Positions 24,252 to 33,653 of a stretch of 33,725 bases of DNA are shown here, piece after piece. The number at the start of each line of letters is the position of its first letter. Within the stretch, counting starts at the first letter, position 1. The notes beneath the pieces are model-generated. The model did no database searches. It was given only the letters and a program-made list of their open reading frames with translations, and had not been told where the DNA came from. A program made the position numbers and the translations under genes. The stretch spans positions 1 through 33,725 of the forward strand of contig CACZXN010000026.1 in NCBI GenBank assembly GCA_902785075.1, in the 5' to 3' direction. The stretch comes from an uncultured Bacteroidales bacterium. GTDB taxonomy: Bacteria; Bacteroidota; Bacteroidia; Bacteroidales; Bacteroidaceae.

Positions 24252-24282
24252 TTTGCAAATCAAACTTTTTGTTGTACCTTTG
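24252..24282 (+). promoter_or_regulatory. Canonical promoter of the AAA ATPase gene
   Basis: TTTG (24252-24255), 19 bases, then TACCTTTG (24275-24282): a full match to the Bacteroidota TTTG-N19-TAnnTTTG promoter. It fixes the gene start at the ATG at 24346 rather than at 24253, which lies in the -33 box. Confidence 0.85.
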
Positions 24283-24345
24283 CAGAAGAATCTTGATAAT
24301 TATCACGAAATCAAAATAATTCATTCAGAAAAAAAAGAAATTAAT

Positions 24346-25527
24346 ATGGAGTCGTTTTTCCGCACGCACAAGTACTTAGTAGAGCACCTTGATGCTCCTG
24401 TTCGCCGTGATTTAATGGATGAGATTGACTGGAAGAAGAGGATGATTGGCATAAAGGGAGCCAGAGGTGTTGGTAAAACCACATTCTTGCTTCAGTTTGC
24501 GAAAGAGCATTATTCACCCGACGACCACCAGTGTCTGTACATCAACACGAATAACTTCTACGTGCAGAACATTGGCATTTCAGCTTTTGCAGGTGAATTC
24601 TACCATAATGGTGGCAAAGTGTTGCTCATTGACCAAGTGTTTAAACAGCCTGATTGGAGTAGTCAGCTGAGAGAGTGTTATGACCGCTATCCAGGTTTGA
24701 GAATCATCTTCACGGGTTCGTCAGTAATGCGCCTGAAGGAAGAAAACCCAGAACTGAACGGCATCGTTGACTCATACAACCTGAGAGGATTCTCGTTCCG
24801 CGAGTTCTACAACTTGCGTACAGGCAACTACTTCCCTGCATACACTTTGGAGGACATCGTCAAGCACCACAAAGAGATTGCCCAGAAGATCATTGCACAC
24901 GGAAGTCCTCGCGAATACTTCTCTGAGTACTTGCATCATGGATTCTACCCATTCTTCCTAGAGAAGACCAACTACTCTGAGAACTTGTTGAAGACAATGA
25001 ACATGATGATCGAAATCGACGTACTCCAAATTAAGCAGATAGAGTTGAAGTATCTGGCCAAAATCAAGCAGATGTTCTACTTACTGACCAACAGCGGCAG
25101 CAGTGTGCCCAACATCAGCCAGTTGGCTCAGGAATTAGGTATGTCGAGAGCAACCGTCATGAACTACATCAAGTACTTGATGGAAGCTCGACTGGTAAAC
25201 ATGATTTACTCAAAAGGCGACGAGTTCCCAAAGAAACCAGCACGCGTGTTGCTGCACAACTCCAACCTGATGTACAGCTTCTACCCACAGCGCTTTGATG
25301 AGCACGATGTGCTTGAGACCTTCTTCTGCAACACAGTATGGAAAGACCACAAGGTGAACAAGGCAGGCAACATCTGTTCGTTCCTCATCGACGGTCAGCA
25401 GGAGTTCCGCGTCATAGAACACGGCACGAAGCTGAAGAGCAAGTCAAAAGTGATCTTCGCTGTCAACCAAATGGAATGTGGCGAAGGCAATCAAATACCA
25501 CTCTGGCTGTTCGGGTTCCTGTATTAA
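24346..25527 (+). CDS. AAA family ATPase with C-terminal winged-helix region
   Basis: 393 residues, of the AAA_14-type P-loop ATPases common in Bacteroidota and Archaea. Walker A is GARGVGKT (38-45), the Walker B strand KVLLIDQV (91-98) and sensor-like FTGSS (122-126). The catalytic Glu that should follow Asp96 is Gln97, so hydrolysis may be weak. Residues about 265-300 (NISQLAQELGMSRATVMNYIKYLMEARLV) look like a winged-helix DNA-binding motif, then a DUF4143-like tail ends IPLWLFGFLY. Related proteins are often single genes of unknown role; the substrate and partners are not known. It has its own strong promoter and is followed by a 9-bp repeat and nifJ. Confidence 0.85.
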   Translation: MESFFRTHKYLVEHLDAPVRRDLMDEIDWKKRMIGIKGARGVGKTTFLLQFAKEHYSPDDHQCLYINTNNFYVQNIGISAFAGEFYHNGGKVLLIDQVFKQPDWSSQLRECYDRYPGLRIIFTGSSVMRLKEENPELNGIVDSYNLRGFSFREFYNLRTGNYFPAYTLEDIVKHHKEIAQKIIAHGSPREYFSEYLHHGFYPFFLEKTNYSENLLKTMNMMIEIDVLQIKQIELKYLAKIKQMFYLLTNSGSSVPNISQLAQELGMSRATVMNYIKYLMEARLVNMIYSKGDEFPKKPARVLLHNSNLMYSFYPQRFDEHDVLETFFCNTVWKDHKVNKAGNICSFLIDGQQEFRVIEHGTKLKSKSKVIFAVNQMECGEGNQIPLWLFGFLY

Positions 25528-25536
25528 TGTACCCCG

Positions 25537-25563
25537 GCCCATAAGGCCCATAAGGCCCATAAG
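25537..25563. repeat. 9-bp GGCCCATAA-type repeat, three units
   Basis: CAT recurs at 25540, 25549 and 25558 within GGCCCATAA units, 10 bases after the AAA ATPase stop codon and 50 bases before the nifJ ATG. It is the same repeat type as at 13109-13206. Confidence 0.85.
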
Positions 25564-25612
25564 AGAAAGAAAAAAAATTATTAGATATATTTAGTAACAT
25601 CACAAAAGAAAA

Positions 25613-28600
25613 ATGGCAAAAGCAAAGAAATTCATTACCTGCGATGGTAATCAGGCAGCTGCACACATAGCTTATATGTTCTCAGAAGTAGCTGCAATCT
25701 ACCCTATCACCCCATCGTCACCTATGGCTGAACATGTTGACGAATGGGCTGTAGCCGGTCGTAAGAACTTGTTTGGCGACACAGTGTTGGTTCAGGAAAT
25801 GCAATCAGAGGCAGGAGCCGCTGGTGCAGTTCACGGTTCACTTCAGGCCGGCGCTCTGACAACAACATTCACAGCATCACAAGGATTGCTCCTTATGATC
25901 CCTAATATGTACAAGATTGCCGGTGAGCTTCTTCCATCTGTATTCCACGTATCTGCACGTACGGTTGCAAGCCACTCACTCTGTATCTTCGGCGATCACA
26001 GCGACGTGATGGCTTGTCGTCAGACAGGATTTGCAATGCTGTGCGAAGGTAGCGTTCAAGAAGTAATGGACCTTAGTGCCGTTGCTCACCTCGCAGCATT
26101 AAAGACACGTGTACCATTCATCAACTTCTTCGACGGATTCCGTACCTCACACGAGTACCACAAGATCGAAGAGATGGACATGGAAGACATCCGTCCACTT
26201 GTTCCTATGGACAAGGTAACTGAGTTCCGTGCACGCGCTCTAAGCCCAGAGCATCCTGAGGCAAAGGGTATGGCTGAGAACCCAGAGACATTCTTCGCTC
26301 ATCGCGAGTCATGCAATCCTTTCTACGAGGAAGTACTTCCTGCAGTTGAGGAATACATGGCAGCTATCTCAAAGATTACCGGCCGCGAGTATAAGCCATT
26401 CACATACTACGGAGCAGCTGATGCAACAGACGTCATCATCCTGATGGGTTCTGCTACTGAGGCAGCACGTGAAGCAATCGACTATGCAAACGCAAACGGC
26501 AAGAAGTATGGTATGGTAAGCGTACACCTCTATCGTCCATTCTCTGCAGAGCGTCTGCTCGAAGCTGTTCCTGCAACTACCAAACACATCGCTGTGCTTG
26601 ACCGCACAAAGGAACCAGGAGCAAGCGGCGAACCTCTCTACCTCGACGTGAAAGATGCATTCTACGGAAAAAAGGATGCCCCAACAATCGTAGGCGGACG
26701 TTACGGACTTGGTTCTGCTGACGTAACTCCAACCATGATTCTGACAGTTTACAAGAACCTCGAACTTCCGGAGCCAAAGAATCACTTCACTATTGGTGTT
26801 ATAGATGATGTTACCTACCGCTCACTTCCTATGGAAGAGGAAATGGCACTTGGTGGCGAAGGCATCTTCGAAGCTAAGTTCTTCGGACTTGGTGCAGATG
26901 GTACTGTTGGTGCAAACAAGAACTCTGTGAAGATTATCGGTGATAACACAGATAAGTACTGCCAGGCTTACTTCTCATACGATTCAAAGAAGTCTGGAGG
27001 TTTCACTTGCTCACACCTCCGCTTTGGCGACACACCAATCCGTTCAACTTATCAGATCAAGACCCCTAACTTCGTAGCATGTCACGTACAGGCTTATCTC
27101 CGCATGTATGATGTGCTTCGTGGTTTACGTCAGAACGGTCAGTTCCTCCTCAACACCATCTGGGATGGCGATGAGTTGGTAAAGAACCTGCCAAACCACG
27201 TGAAGAAGTACTTCGCAGAGAAGAATATCACAGTTTACTATATCAACGCAACTAAGATTGCACAGGAGATTGGTCTTGGCAACCGTACCAACACCATCCT
27301 CCAGTCAGCATTCTTCCGCATCACAGAGGTAATCCCTGTTGACCTGGCTATTGAGCAGATGAAGAAATTCATCGTGAAGTCATACGGAAACAAGGGTGAA
27401 GACGTAGTCAACATGAACTACGCAGCAGTTGACCGCGGAGGTGAATACAAGCAGTTGACTGTTGACCCAACTTGGGCTAAACTCCCTGAAGATCCTGCAG
27501 TAGAGAACGACGACCCTGAATTCATCAACAAACTCGTACGTCCTATCAATGCACAGAATGGTGACCTTCTCCCTGTATCTGCATACAAAGGCTATGAAGA
27601 CGGTATGTGGGAACAAGGAACAGCTGCATACGAAAAGCGTGGTGTTGCTGCATTCGTTCCTGAATGGGATTCTGAGAACTGTATCCAGTGTAACAAGTGT
27701 GCATTCGTTTGTCCTCATGCTTGTATCCGTCCATTCGTAATGACTGACGAAGAGGCAGCAGGACTTGACGCAGCTAAACTCGATATGATTGCACCTCCTG
27801 CTCTCAAGGGCATGAAGTTCCGTATGCAGGTAGGCGTTATGGACTGTCTCGGATGCGGTAACTGTGTCGATGTATGTCCAGGCAAGAAGGGCAACAAAGC
27901 CCTCAAGATGGTTGGTCTCGAGAGCCAGCTTAGCGAGGCAAAGAACTGGGACTACTGCGTGAAGAACGTAACTTCAAAGCAAGACTTGGTAGACGTGAAG
28001 TCAAATCCACGTGTCAGCCAGTTCGCTACCCCACTCTTCGAGTTCTCAGGAGCATGTTCTGGTTGTGGTGAAACTCCTTACGTTAAACTCATCTCTCAGC
28101 TCTTCGGAGATCGTCAGATGGTAGCAAACGCAACAGGTTGTTCTTCTATCTACTCAGGTTCAATTCCATCTACACCTTATACTAAGAATGCAAAGGGACA
28201 AGGTCCTGCATGGTCTAACTCTCTCTTTGAGGACTTCTGCGAATACGGACTTGGTATGGCACTTGCTAACAAGAAGATGCGTGCTCGCATCGTAACACTC
28301 CTCAACGAGCTCCTCGCTAAGGATGACACTCCTGCAGAATTCAAGGCAGCAGCTGAGGAATGGATTGCAGGCAAAGACAATGCTGATGCATCAAAAGCAG
28401 CAGCAGCTAAGTTGGCTCCTGCTATCGAAGCAGGTCGCAACGCTGGATGCCCAATTTGCAAGCAACTCAGCGAGCTTTCACACTACCTCGTTAAGCGTAG
28501 TCAGTGGATCATTGGTGGTGATGGTGCTTCATACGATATCGGTTATGGTGGTCTCGACCACGCTTTGGCATCAGGTGAAGACATCAACATCTTCGTCATC

Positions 28601-29167
28601 GATACTGAAGTTTACTCTAACACGGGAGGTCAGTCTTCAAAGGCTACCCCAATCGGAGCTATCGCTCAGTTCGCTGCTGGTGGTAAGCGCATTACTAAGA
28701 AGGACCTTGGTTTGATGCAGGCTACTTACGGATATGTATATGTTGCTCAAATTGCAATGGGTGCAGACAACGCTCAGTGTCTGAAAGCAATCCGTGAAGC
28801 TGAGGAATATCCTGGACCATCTCTCGTTATCGGCTATGCTCCATGTATCAACCACGGCCTGAAGGCTAAAGGTGGTATGGGTAAGAGCCAGGCAGAAGAA
28901 GCAAAGGCTGTAGAATGTGGTTACTGGCACCTCTGGCGCTACGACCCACGTTTGGCTGAACAAGGAAAGAATCCATTCCAGCTCGACTCAAAAGAGCCTA
29001 ACTGGGATAACTTCCAGGCATTCCTTGACGGCGAGGTTCGTTACCTCTCACTCAAGAAGGCAAAACCAGAAGAAGCTCAGGAACTCTTCGACGCAGCTAA
29101 GAAGGCAGCTCAGCATCGTTATGCAACTTATGTTCGCATGAGCAAGATTGATTATTCGGTAGAATAA
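25613..29167 (+). CDS. nifJ: Pyruvate:ferredoxin (flavodoxin) oxidoreductase
   Basis: A single-chain 1184-residue PFOR: oxidises pyruvate with CoA to acetyl-CoA and CO2 and reduces ferredoxin, central to anaerobic energy metabolism. Domain I starts MAKAKKFITCDGNQAAAHIAYMFSEVAAIYPITPSSPM. Domain V has two 4Fe-4S motifs, CIQCNKCAFVC (C690, 693, 696, 700) and CLGCGNCVDVC (C745, 748, 751, 755). The proximal cluster and TPP domain begin at CSGCGE (C815, C818), with GGDGASYDIGYGGLDH and DTEVYSNTGGQSSKATP for Mg-TPP. Codon choice is uniform and biased, consistent with high expression. The upstream 85-base spacer has no exact TAnnTTTG box. A terminator follows. Confidence 0.97.
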   Translation: MAKAKKFITCDGNQAAAHIAYMFSEVAAIYPITPSSPMAEHVDEWAVAGRKNLFGDTVLVQEMQSEAGAAGAVHGSLQAGALTTTFTASQGLLLMIPNMYKIAGELLPSVFHVSARTVASHSLCIFGDHSDVMACRQTGFAMLCEGSVQEVMDLSAVAHLAALKTRVPFINFFDGFRTSHEYHKIEEMDMEDIRPLVPMDKVTEFRARALSPEHPEAKGMAENPETFFAHRESCNPFYEEVLPAVEEYMAAISKITGREYKPFTYYGAADATDVIILMGSATEAAREAIDYANANGKKYGMVSVHLYRPFSAERLLEAVPATTKHIAVLDRTKEPGASGEPLYLDVKDAFYGKKDAPTIVGGRYGLGSADVTPTMILTVYKNLELPEPKNHFTIGVIDDVTYRSLPMEEEMALGGEGIFEAKFFGLGADGTVGANKNSVKIIGDNTDKYCQAYFSYDSKKSGGFTCSHLRFGDTPIRSTYQIKTPNFVACHVQAYLRMYDVLRGLRQNGQFLLNTIWDGDELVKNLPNHVKKYFAEKNITVYYINATKIAQEIGLGNRTNTILQSAFFRITEVIPVDLAIEQMKKFIVKSYGNKGEDVVNMNYAAVDRGGEYKQLTVDPTWAKLPEDPAVENDDPEFINKLVRPINAQNGDLLPVSAYKGYEDGMWEQGTAAYEKRGVAAFVPEWDSENCIQCNKCAFVCPHACIRPFVMTDEEAAGLDAAKLDMIAPPALKGMKFRMQVGVMDCLGCGNCVDVCPGKKGNKALKMVGLESQLSEAKNWDYCVKNVTSKQDLVDVKSNPRVSQFATPLFEFSGACSGCGETPYVKLISQLFGDRQMVANATGCSSIYSGSIPSTPYTKNAKGQGPAWSNSLFEDFCEYGLGMALANKKMRARIVTLLNELLAKDDTPAEFKAAAEEWIAGKDNADASKAAAAKLAPAIEAGRNAGCPICKQLSELSHYLVKRSQWIIGGDGASYDIGYGGLDHALASGEDINIFVIDTEVYSNTGGQSSKATPIGAIAQFAAGGKRITKKDLGLMQATYGYVYVAQIAMGADNAQCLKAIREAEEYPGPSLVIGYAPCINHGLKAKGGMGKSQAEEAKAVECGYWHLWRYDPRLAEQGKNPFQLDSKEPNWDNFQAFLDGEVRYLSLKKAKPEEAQELFDAAKKAAQHRYATYVRMSKIDYSVE

Positions 29168-29224
29168 TATCAAGAAATGTCATTCAAAACATACTGCTAG
29201 ATATCAAACGGTATGTTATACAAG

Positions 29225-29262
29225 AAAAAGGAGGAAATTATTGTAAGTTTTCTCCTTTTTTC
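29225..29262 (+). terminator. Terminator after nifJ
   Basis: AAAAAGGAG (29225-29233) pairs perfectly with CTCCTTTTT (29252-29260), followed by further T. A second weaker hairpin AACATAC/GTATGTT lies just upstream (29188-29217). The T-rich end overlaps the start of the lipoprotein promoter. Confidence 0.8.
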
Positions 29263-29293
29263 TTTGTCATTTAAATGAATATTTGTAACTTTG
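29263..29293 (+). promoter_or_regulatory. Canonical promoter of the lipoprotein gene
   Basis: TTTG (29263-29266), 19 bases, then TAACTTTG (29286-29293) fully match the Bacteroidota promoter. The predicted leader is about 70 bases and A-rich near the start codon. Confidence 0.85.
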
Positions 29294-29368
29294 CATCGAA
29301 AATGGACTTTACCCTGAACACATAAAAGAAAAAACAAAACAAACAAAAAAACCAGATATAGAAAAATT

Positions 29369-30598
29369 ATGAAAAAAGTATTCTTTTTTTTAGCTTTGCT
29401 TCCTTTGTTTGTAGCATGTACAAACGAGGAAAATGATGACAACATCGTTATCCCACGTGACAACAATCAGTCAAACACTGTAGTATCTAAAGTACCATCA
29501 ACAAATGTATTTGTTCAGGGGTCTCTCATTAATTATGCTTTCACAAAAGCTGATCTTAATGGTAATTACGGTTACGGTAAGGGTAATTGGCCAAAAATCA
29601 ACACAGAAGAAGGATGGGAAGTTGCTAAGTTCTCTATCCGTATTGACGCTAGTTTCCCTGGAGTTGTTAACCAAAACGTTGAAAAGTATTGGAGCAAAAA
29701 AGGCGGTCCTAACTTAGGTAAAGTTTATACAGATTTCCCATGGGGTAAATATGACGACCGTGGTCTTGACTATTATAAAGTTGATACAAAGACTGGCTCA
29801 AATACCGGTTTATTTAGATATGTTCTCGATCCTTCTGGCTATAAAGTAAATAAGGCACTCATGGAAGTACCCGACATGAAGGTATACTTTGAGTGGTTAA
29901 AGAACCAGTCAGGTGTCGAATATAAGGATGAGCTCATCGATGTCCTAAATCACTGGGATGACTACAAGATCATTTGGTATGTAGCAAAAGAAGTTGGTAG
30001 TCAGTATTTATGGCATGTAAACGGTATCTTGGTCGAAAAGGATAAGACTCCTGAACATATTTGGGAAGAGATTAAGGATGATGTAGATGATGATATGGAT
30101 ATTTCTGACGATGAGGGTGCAGAAAACGTAGAGATTGACATCCACAAGCAGGAGCACAAAGACTGGAACGAAATCAAGACTTCTGTTCACATTCGTGCAG
30201 ATGTTGAGAATGTTCAGATTAATATTCCTATCGAGTATGCTAACATTGTAGAAGCTGACGATTTCCAGATACGTATTTACAACAAATACATCTCAGGCGT
30301 TGAAATCAAGAACATGATTGTTCACGATGAGAATGGTATCACTATCACTATCGACAATATCGATCCTGAACTTATCAAGATGTTGAAAGAGAAATTCGGT
30401 GATGGTTTGACAGTTGAAATTCACAGCTACTGCAAGAAGGAAGATGGTGTTTGGGACGCAATGAAGAACACAACAATCGAATTAGGCAAGAAAAGCATCT
30501 TAAAGTATCAGATTACAAGTGCAGTTGCCGCCGAGAATGCAGAAAAGATAGTGAAGGATTCGGGAGATACTCCTGTCAAATCATCCAAAGATTTCTAA
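29369..30598 (+). CDS. Orphan lipoprotein, probably surface-exposed
   Basis: 409 residues, family not recognised. The first 17 residues are a lipoprotein signal (MKKVFFFLALLPLFVAC) with Cys17 as the lipidated residue, followed by acidic TNEENDDN, which resembles the surface-export signal of Bacteroidota lipoproteins. Residues about 40-225 look like one globular domain (FVQGSLINYAFTKADLNGNYGYGKGNW, with a YLWHVNGILVEK end). A highly acidic linker (about 233-255, KDDVDDDMDISDDEGAENVEID) leads to a second domain (about 255-400) of regular beta strands (NVQINIPIEYAN, GITITIDNIDPEL). The gene appears more A+T rich than nifJ. It stands alone between its own promoter and terminator. Confidence 0.85.
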   Translation: MKKVFFFLALLPLFVACTNEENDDNIVIPRDNNQSNTVVSKVPSTNVFVQGSLINYAFTKADLNGNYGYGKGNWPKINTEEGWEVAKFSIRIDASFPGVVNQNVEKYWSKKGGPNLGKVYTDFPWGKYDDRGLDYYKVDTKTGSNTGLFRYVLDPSGYKVNKALMEVPDMKVYFEWLKNQSGVEYKDELIDVLNHWDDYKIIWYVAKEVGSQYLWHVNGILVEKDKTPEHIWEEIKDDVDDDMDISDDEGAENVEIDIHKQEHKDWNEIKTSVHIRADVENVQINIPIEYANIVEADDFQIRIYNKYISGVEIKNMIVHDENGITITIDNIDPELIKMLKEKFGDGLTVEIHSYCKKEDGVWDAMKNTTIELGKKSILKYQITSAVAAENAEKIVKDSGDTPVKSSKDF

Positions 30599-30622
30599 GC
30601 AAGACAGATAAACATATTTAAT

Positions 30623-30657
30623 AATAAGGTGGAACGTTGTTTCCACCTTATTCATTT
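30623..30657 (+). terminator. Terminator after the lipoprotein gene
   Basis: AATAAGGTGGAA (30623-30634) and TTCCACCTTATT (30641-30652) form a perfect 12-bp stem with a 6-base loop, followed by CATTTT. Confidence 0.9.
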
Positions 30658-30735
30658 TAGGATGGTCTGTACCAAAAATACCGATGATTGTGTAAAAACA
30701 TTATAAAACATAAATGGGGACAGCGAATTTATTCG

Positions 30736-30743
30736 TATCTTTG
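30736..30743 (+). promoter_or_regulatory. Promoter -7 box of the Xaa-Pro aminopeptidase
   Basis: TATCTTTG is an exact TAnnTTTG match, 32 bases before the ATG at 30776. No TTTG -33 box is seen at the usual distance. Confidence 0.6.
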
Positions 30744-30775
30744 TATTCAAATACAGATTAACTACAATAACATTT

Positions 30776-32173
30776 ATGATTGCATTCAATAAATCAACCT
30801 ATATTCAGCGCAGAACTGAACTGAAAAAAAGAATCGGCAACGGATTGATTCTTATTTTCGGACACAACCAAGCACCAGCTAATTACCCTGCCAACGCATA
30901 TTCGTTCCGACAGGATAGTTCATTCCTCTATTATTTCGGACAGAACCAAGAGGGACTCGTAGGTGTTATCGATGTAGATGCCGATAAGGAATATCTGATT
31001 GGTGACGATATCGACATTGAGGACATCATCTGGACAGGATTTGTACCATCCATTAAAGATCTCGCAGACGAAGTGGGAGTTAGTAATGCCGCCCCTATTG
31101 CCCAACTCGAGCCGATGGTGAAGGCAGCACAAGCCAAAGGTCAGGAGATTTTATTCCTTCCACCTTGTCGTCATGATATCATGATTCAGATAGGTGACCT
31201 CTTAGGCATACATCCACTAAAAGTTCGAGAGGCAGCATCTGTACGACTTATCAAAGCTGTGGTTGATATGCGTGCCGTTAAGTCTGAAGAAGAAATTGCT
31301 GAGATTCAGCGAGCAATGGCTATAGGATACGAAATGCATACAGCAGCAATGCGAGCATGCCATCCAGGAGTAACAGAGAAAGAGATTGCTGGCATCATGG
31401 AAGGAATCGCATGCAGTAAAGGAAGCAAAGTTTCATTCCTTTCCATCCTTACCATGCATGGAGAAATCTTCCATGGCGATCCTTCCCTTCGTCCACTCGA
31501 AGCAGGCAGACTGATGTTGTGCGACGCAGGTGCTGAGACCGTTAACAACTACTGCTCAGATAATACACGTGTAACACCTATCTCTGGCAAGTTCACACAG
31601 AAACAACGCGAGATCTACAGCATTGTAGAAGCATGTCATGATCTCGTCATAGAGAAAGCACGTCCAGGTATCAAATGGATGGATATGCACCTCGACGTAT
31701 GCCGACTCATGACAGAACGCCTCAAAGAACTCGGATTGATGAAAGGAAACACAGAAGATGCTGTTCAGGCAGGTGCACATGCGATGTTCCTCCAACACGG
31801 ACTTGGACACATGATGGGCATGGATGTTCACGATATGGAAGGACTCGGACAAGTTTACGTAGGTTTCGATGACGAAGTACGCCCTTCAACACAGTTTGGT
31901 ACCAACTGCCTACGCTGTGGAAGACGTATTCAACCAGGATGGGTACTGACCGACGAACCAGGTATCTACTTTATCCCTGCTCTCATCGATAAATGGAAGT
32001 CAGAAGGCCTACACCGCGACTTCATCAACTACGACCTCTTGGAAACCTACCGCGACTTCGGAGGAATTCGAATTGAAGATGACATACTCATCACAGAAAC
32101 AGGTTGCAAGGTTCTTGGGGAAAAAACAATTCCTTATCACATTGATGACTTAGAGTCCTTCATTCAAAGATAG
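30776..32173 (+). CDS. pepP: Xaa-Pro aminopeptidase (M24B)
   Basis: Removes an N-terminal residue that precedes proline, using two metal ions. The 465-residue product has an N-terminal AMP_N domain (about 1-150, beginning with YIQRRTELKKRIGNGLILIFGHNQAPANY) and a pita-bread catalytic domain. Metal ligands are Asp250 (LCDAGAE), Asp262 (CSDNTR), His345 (GLGHMMGMDVHD), Glu394 (TDEPGIY) and Glu434 (IRIEDDI). The two aspartates are 12 residues apart rather than the 11 of E. coli PepP, which I believe is common in Bacteroidota homologues. There is no signal peptide, so it is cytoplasmic. The C1 peptidase gene follows after 27 bases, probably in one operon, giving a peptide-degrading pair. Confidence 0.94.
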   Translation: MIAFNKSTYIQRRTELKKRIGNGLILIFGHNQAPANYPANAYSFRQDSSFLYYFGQNQEGLVGVIDVDADKEYLIGDDIDIEDIIWTGFVPSIKDLADEVGVSNAAPIAQLEPMVKAAQAKGQEILFLPPCRHDIMIQIGDLLGIHPLKVREAASVRLIKAVVDMRAVKSEEEIAEIQRAMAIGYEMHTAAMRACHPGVTEKEIAGIMEGIACSKGSKVSFLSILTMHGEIFHGDPSLRPLEAGRLMLCDAGAETVNNYCSDNTRVTPISGKFTQKQREIYSIVEACHDLVIEKARPGIKWMDMHLDVCRLMTERLKELGLMKGNTEDAVQAGAHAMFLQHGLGHMMGMDVHDMEGLGQVYVGFDDEVRPSTQFGTNCLRCGRRIQPGWVLTDEPGIYFIPALIDKWKSEGLHRDFINYDLLETYRDFGGIRIEDDILITETGCKVLGEKTIPYHIDDLESFIQR

Positions 32174-32200
32174 ATACATAACCAATAATAATAATAAACA

Positions 32201-33403
32201 ATGAGAAAAATCATTCTTTTCGGAGCATTCGTTGCTCTCAGCTCATCGCTCTTCGCACAGATTGTAGAGCGTCAAGCACCCAAGAAACCCGAGTTCACCG
32301 TCATCAAGGAGATTCCAATCACAAGCGTGAAGAACCAAGCACGTTCTGGCACTTGTTGGAACTACTCCACCCTCTCGTTCTTCGAGTCAGAAATCCTGAA
32401 GAAATCAGGCAAGACTTACGACCTTTGCGAGATGTTTGTCTGCAACAAGAACTACATGGATCGTGCCATCTGTAAGGTTCGTATGCATGGCGACGCACAG
32501 TTCTCACAAGGCGGTTCAGCCTACGACGTACTCTATGTTCTCAAATACTACGGCATCTGTCCAGAAGAAGCTATGCCTCTTCCAGGCACTCTCTATGGAG
32601 ATACACTGAACAACTTCAATGAGTTTTTCGAAGTGATGGAACCATACGTAGATGCTGTAGCAAAATCAAAAGCTAAAACGATTGGCACCACATGGAGGAA
32701 CGGTCTGCAAGGTATCCTTGATGCCTATCTTGGCAAGTGTCCAGAGGAGTTCACCTACGAAGGAAAGAAGTACACACCAAAAACATTCGCAGCAAGCCTC
32801 GGACTGAATTGGGACGACTACGTATCCATCACCTCATATACTCATCATCCATTCTATGAGGAATTCCCTGTAGAAGTACAGGACAACTGGCGCCAGCCAG
32901 GTTCATGGAACCTTCCTATCGACGAAATGGCTCGTGTCATTGAGAATGCTATTATGAACGGCTACACAGTAGCTTGGGGTGGAGATGTCTCTGAAGATGG
33001 ATTTACTCGCAACGGCCTTGCAATCCTCTACGACGAAAACCCAGAGCAGGGTCTCGAAGGTTCAGATATGGCACGTTGGTTAGGACTCTCAACTGCTCAG
33101 CGCCGTAGCGAAGTAATCGGGAAAGGCTTTGAAGCACCCGAGATGACCCCAACACAGGAACAGCGTCAGAAAGAGTTCGACAACTGGGAACTCACAGATG
33201 ACCACGGAATGCTCATCTATGGAATCGCAAAAGATCAGAACGGACGCAAGTGGTATATGGTAAAGAACTCATGGGGTGTAACTGGCGAATACAAAGGAAC
33301 ATGGTACATGACCGAAAACTTCATCGTTGCAAAATGTATGGACTTCCTCGTTAACAAAAATGCCATTCCTAAGGACATCCAGAAGAAAATAGGTATAAAG
33401 TAA
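32201..33403 (+). CDS. Exported C1 family cysteine peptidase (bleomycin hydrolase/PepC-like)
   Basis: 400 residues with a signal peptide MRKIILFGAFVALSSSLFAQ. Papain-fold catalytic residues are Gln46 and Cys52 in KNQARSGTCWNYS, His335 in TDDHGMLIYG and Asn356 in MVKNSWGVTG. Length and motif spacing fit the aminopeptidase C/bleomycin hydrolase group rather than papain; known cytoplasmic members lack a signal peptide, so export is a Bacteroidota feature here. It probably cleaves peptides in the periplasm. It lies 27 bases after pepP, and its terminator is 21 bases downstream. Confidence 0.93.
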   Translation: MRKIILFGAFVALSSSLFAQIVERQAPKKPEFTVIKEIPITSVKNQARSGTCWNYSTLSFFESEILKKSGKTYDLCEMFVCNKNYMDRAICKVRMHGDAQFSQGGSAYDVLYVLKYYGICPEEAMPLPGTLYGDTLNNFNEFFEVMEPYVDAVAKSKAKTIGTTWRNGLQGILDAYLGKCPEEFTYEGKKYTPKTFAASLGLNWDDYVSITSYTHHPFYEEFPVEVQDNWRQPGSWNLPIDEMARVIENAIMNGYTVAWGGDVSEDGFTRNGLAILYDENPEQGLEGSDMARWLGLSTAQRRSEVIGKGFEAPEMTPTQEQRQKEFDNWELTDDHGMLIYGIAKDQNGRKWYMVKNSWGVTGEYKGTWYMTENFIVAKCMDFLVNKNAIPKDIQKKIGIK

Positions 33404-33423
33404 AAACAAATTATCATCTTGTA

Positions 33424-33454
33424 TAAAGGCTGGCTTCACGCTAGCCTTTATTTA
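33424..33454 (+). terminator. Terminator after the C1 peptidase
   Basis: TAAAGGCT (33424-33431) pairs with AGCCTTTA (33443-33450), extended by three inner pairs, followed by TTTA. It ends the pepP-C1 peptidase unit. Confidence 0.85.
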
Positions 33455-33603
33455 TATCTACTCATAATAATACAAATTCGTTAGCCTCAATAATCATAAA
33501 CACAAAAGAGTCTTCACTTAAACAAAAGCATATCATGAGATAAATACGCTCATTTCGTAATCAATACCATACAATCAATATCGATTTGACCTGATAATAT
33601 AAC

Positions 33604-33643
33604 AAAAAAAGCAGTCTCGCAGGATTTTTCCTGAAAGACTGCT
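33604..33643 (-). terminator. rRNA operon terminator
   Basis: On the minus strand AGCAGTCT (33643-33636) and AGACTGCT (33617-33610) form the outer stem, with an inner CAGGA/TCCTG stem and an AAAA loop, followed by seven T. It lies 10 bases past the 5S end. Confidence 0.9.
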
Positions 33644-33653
33644 GTACTAAAAA

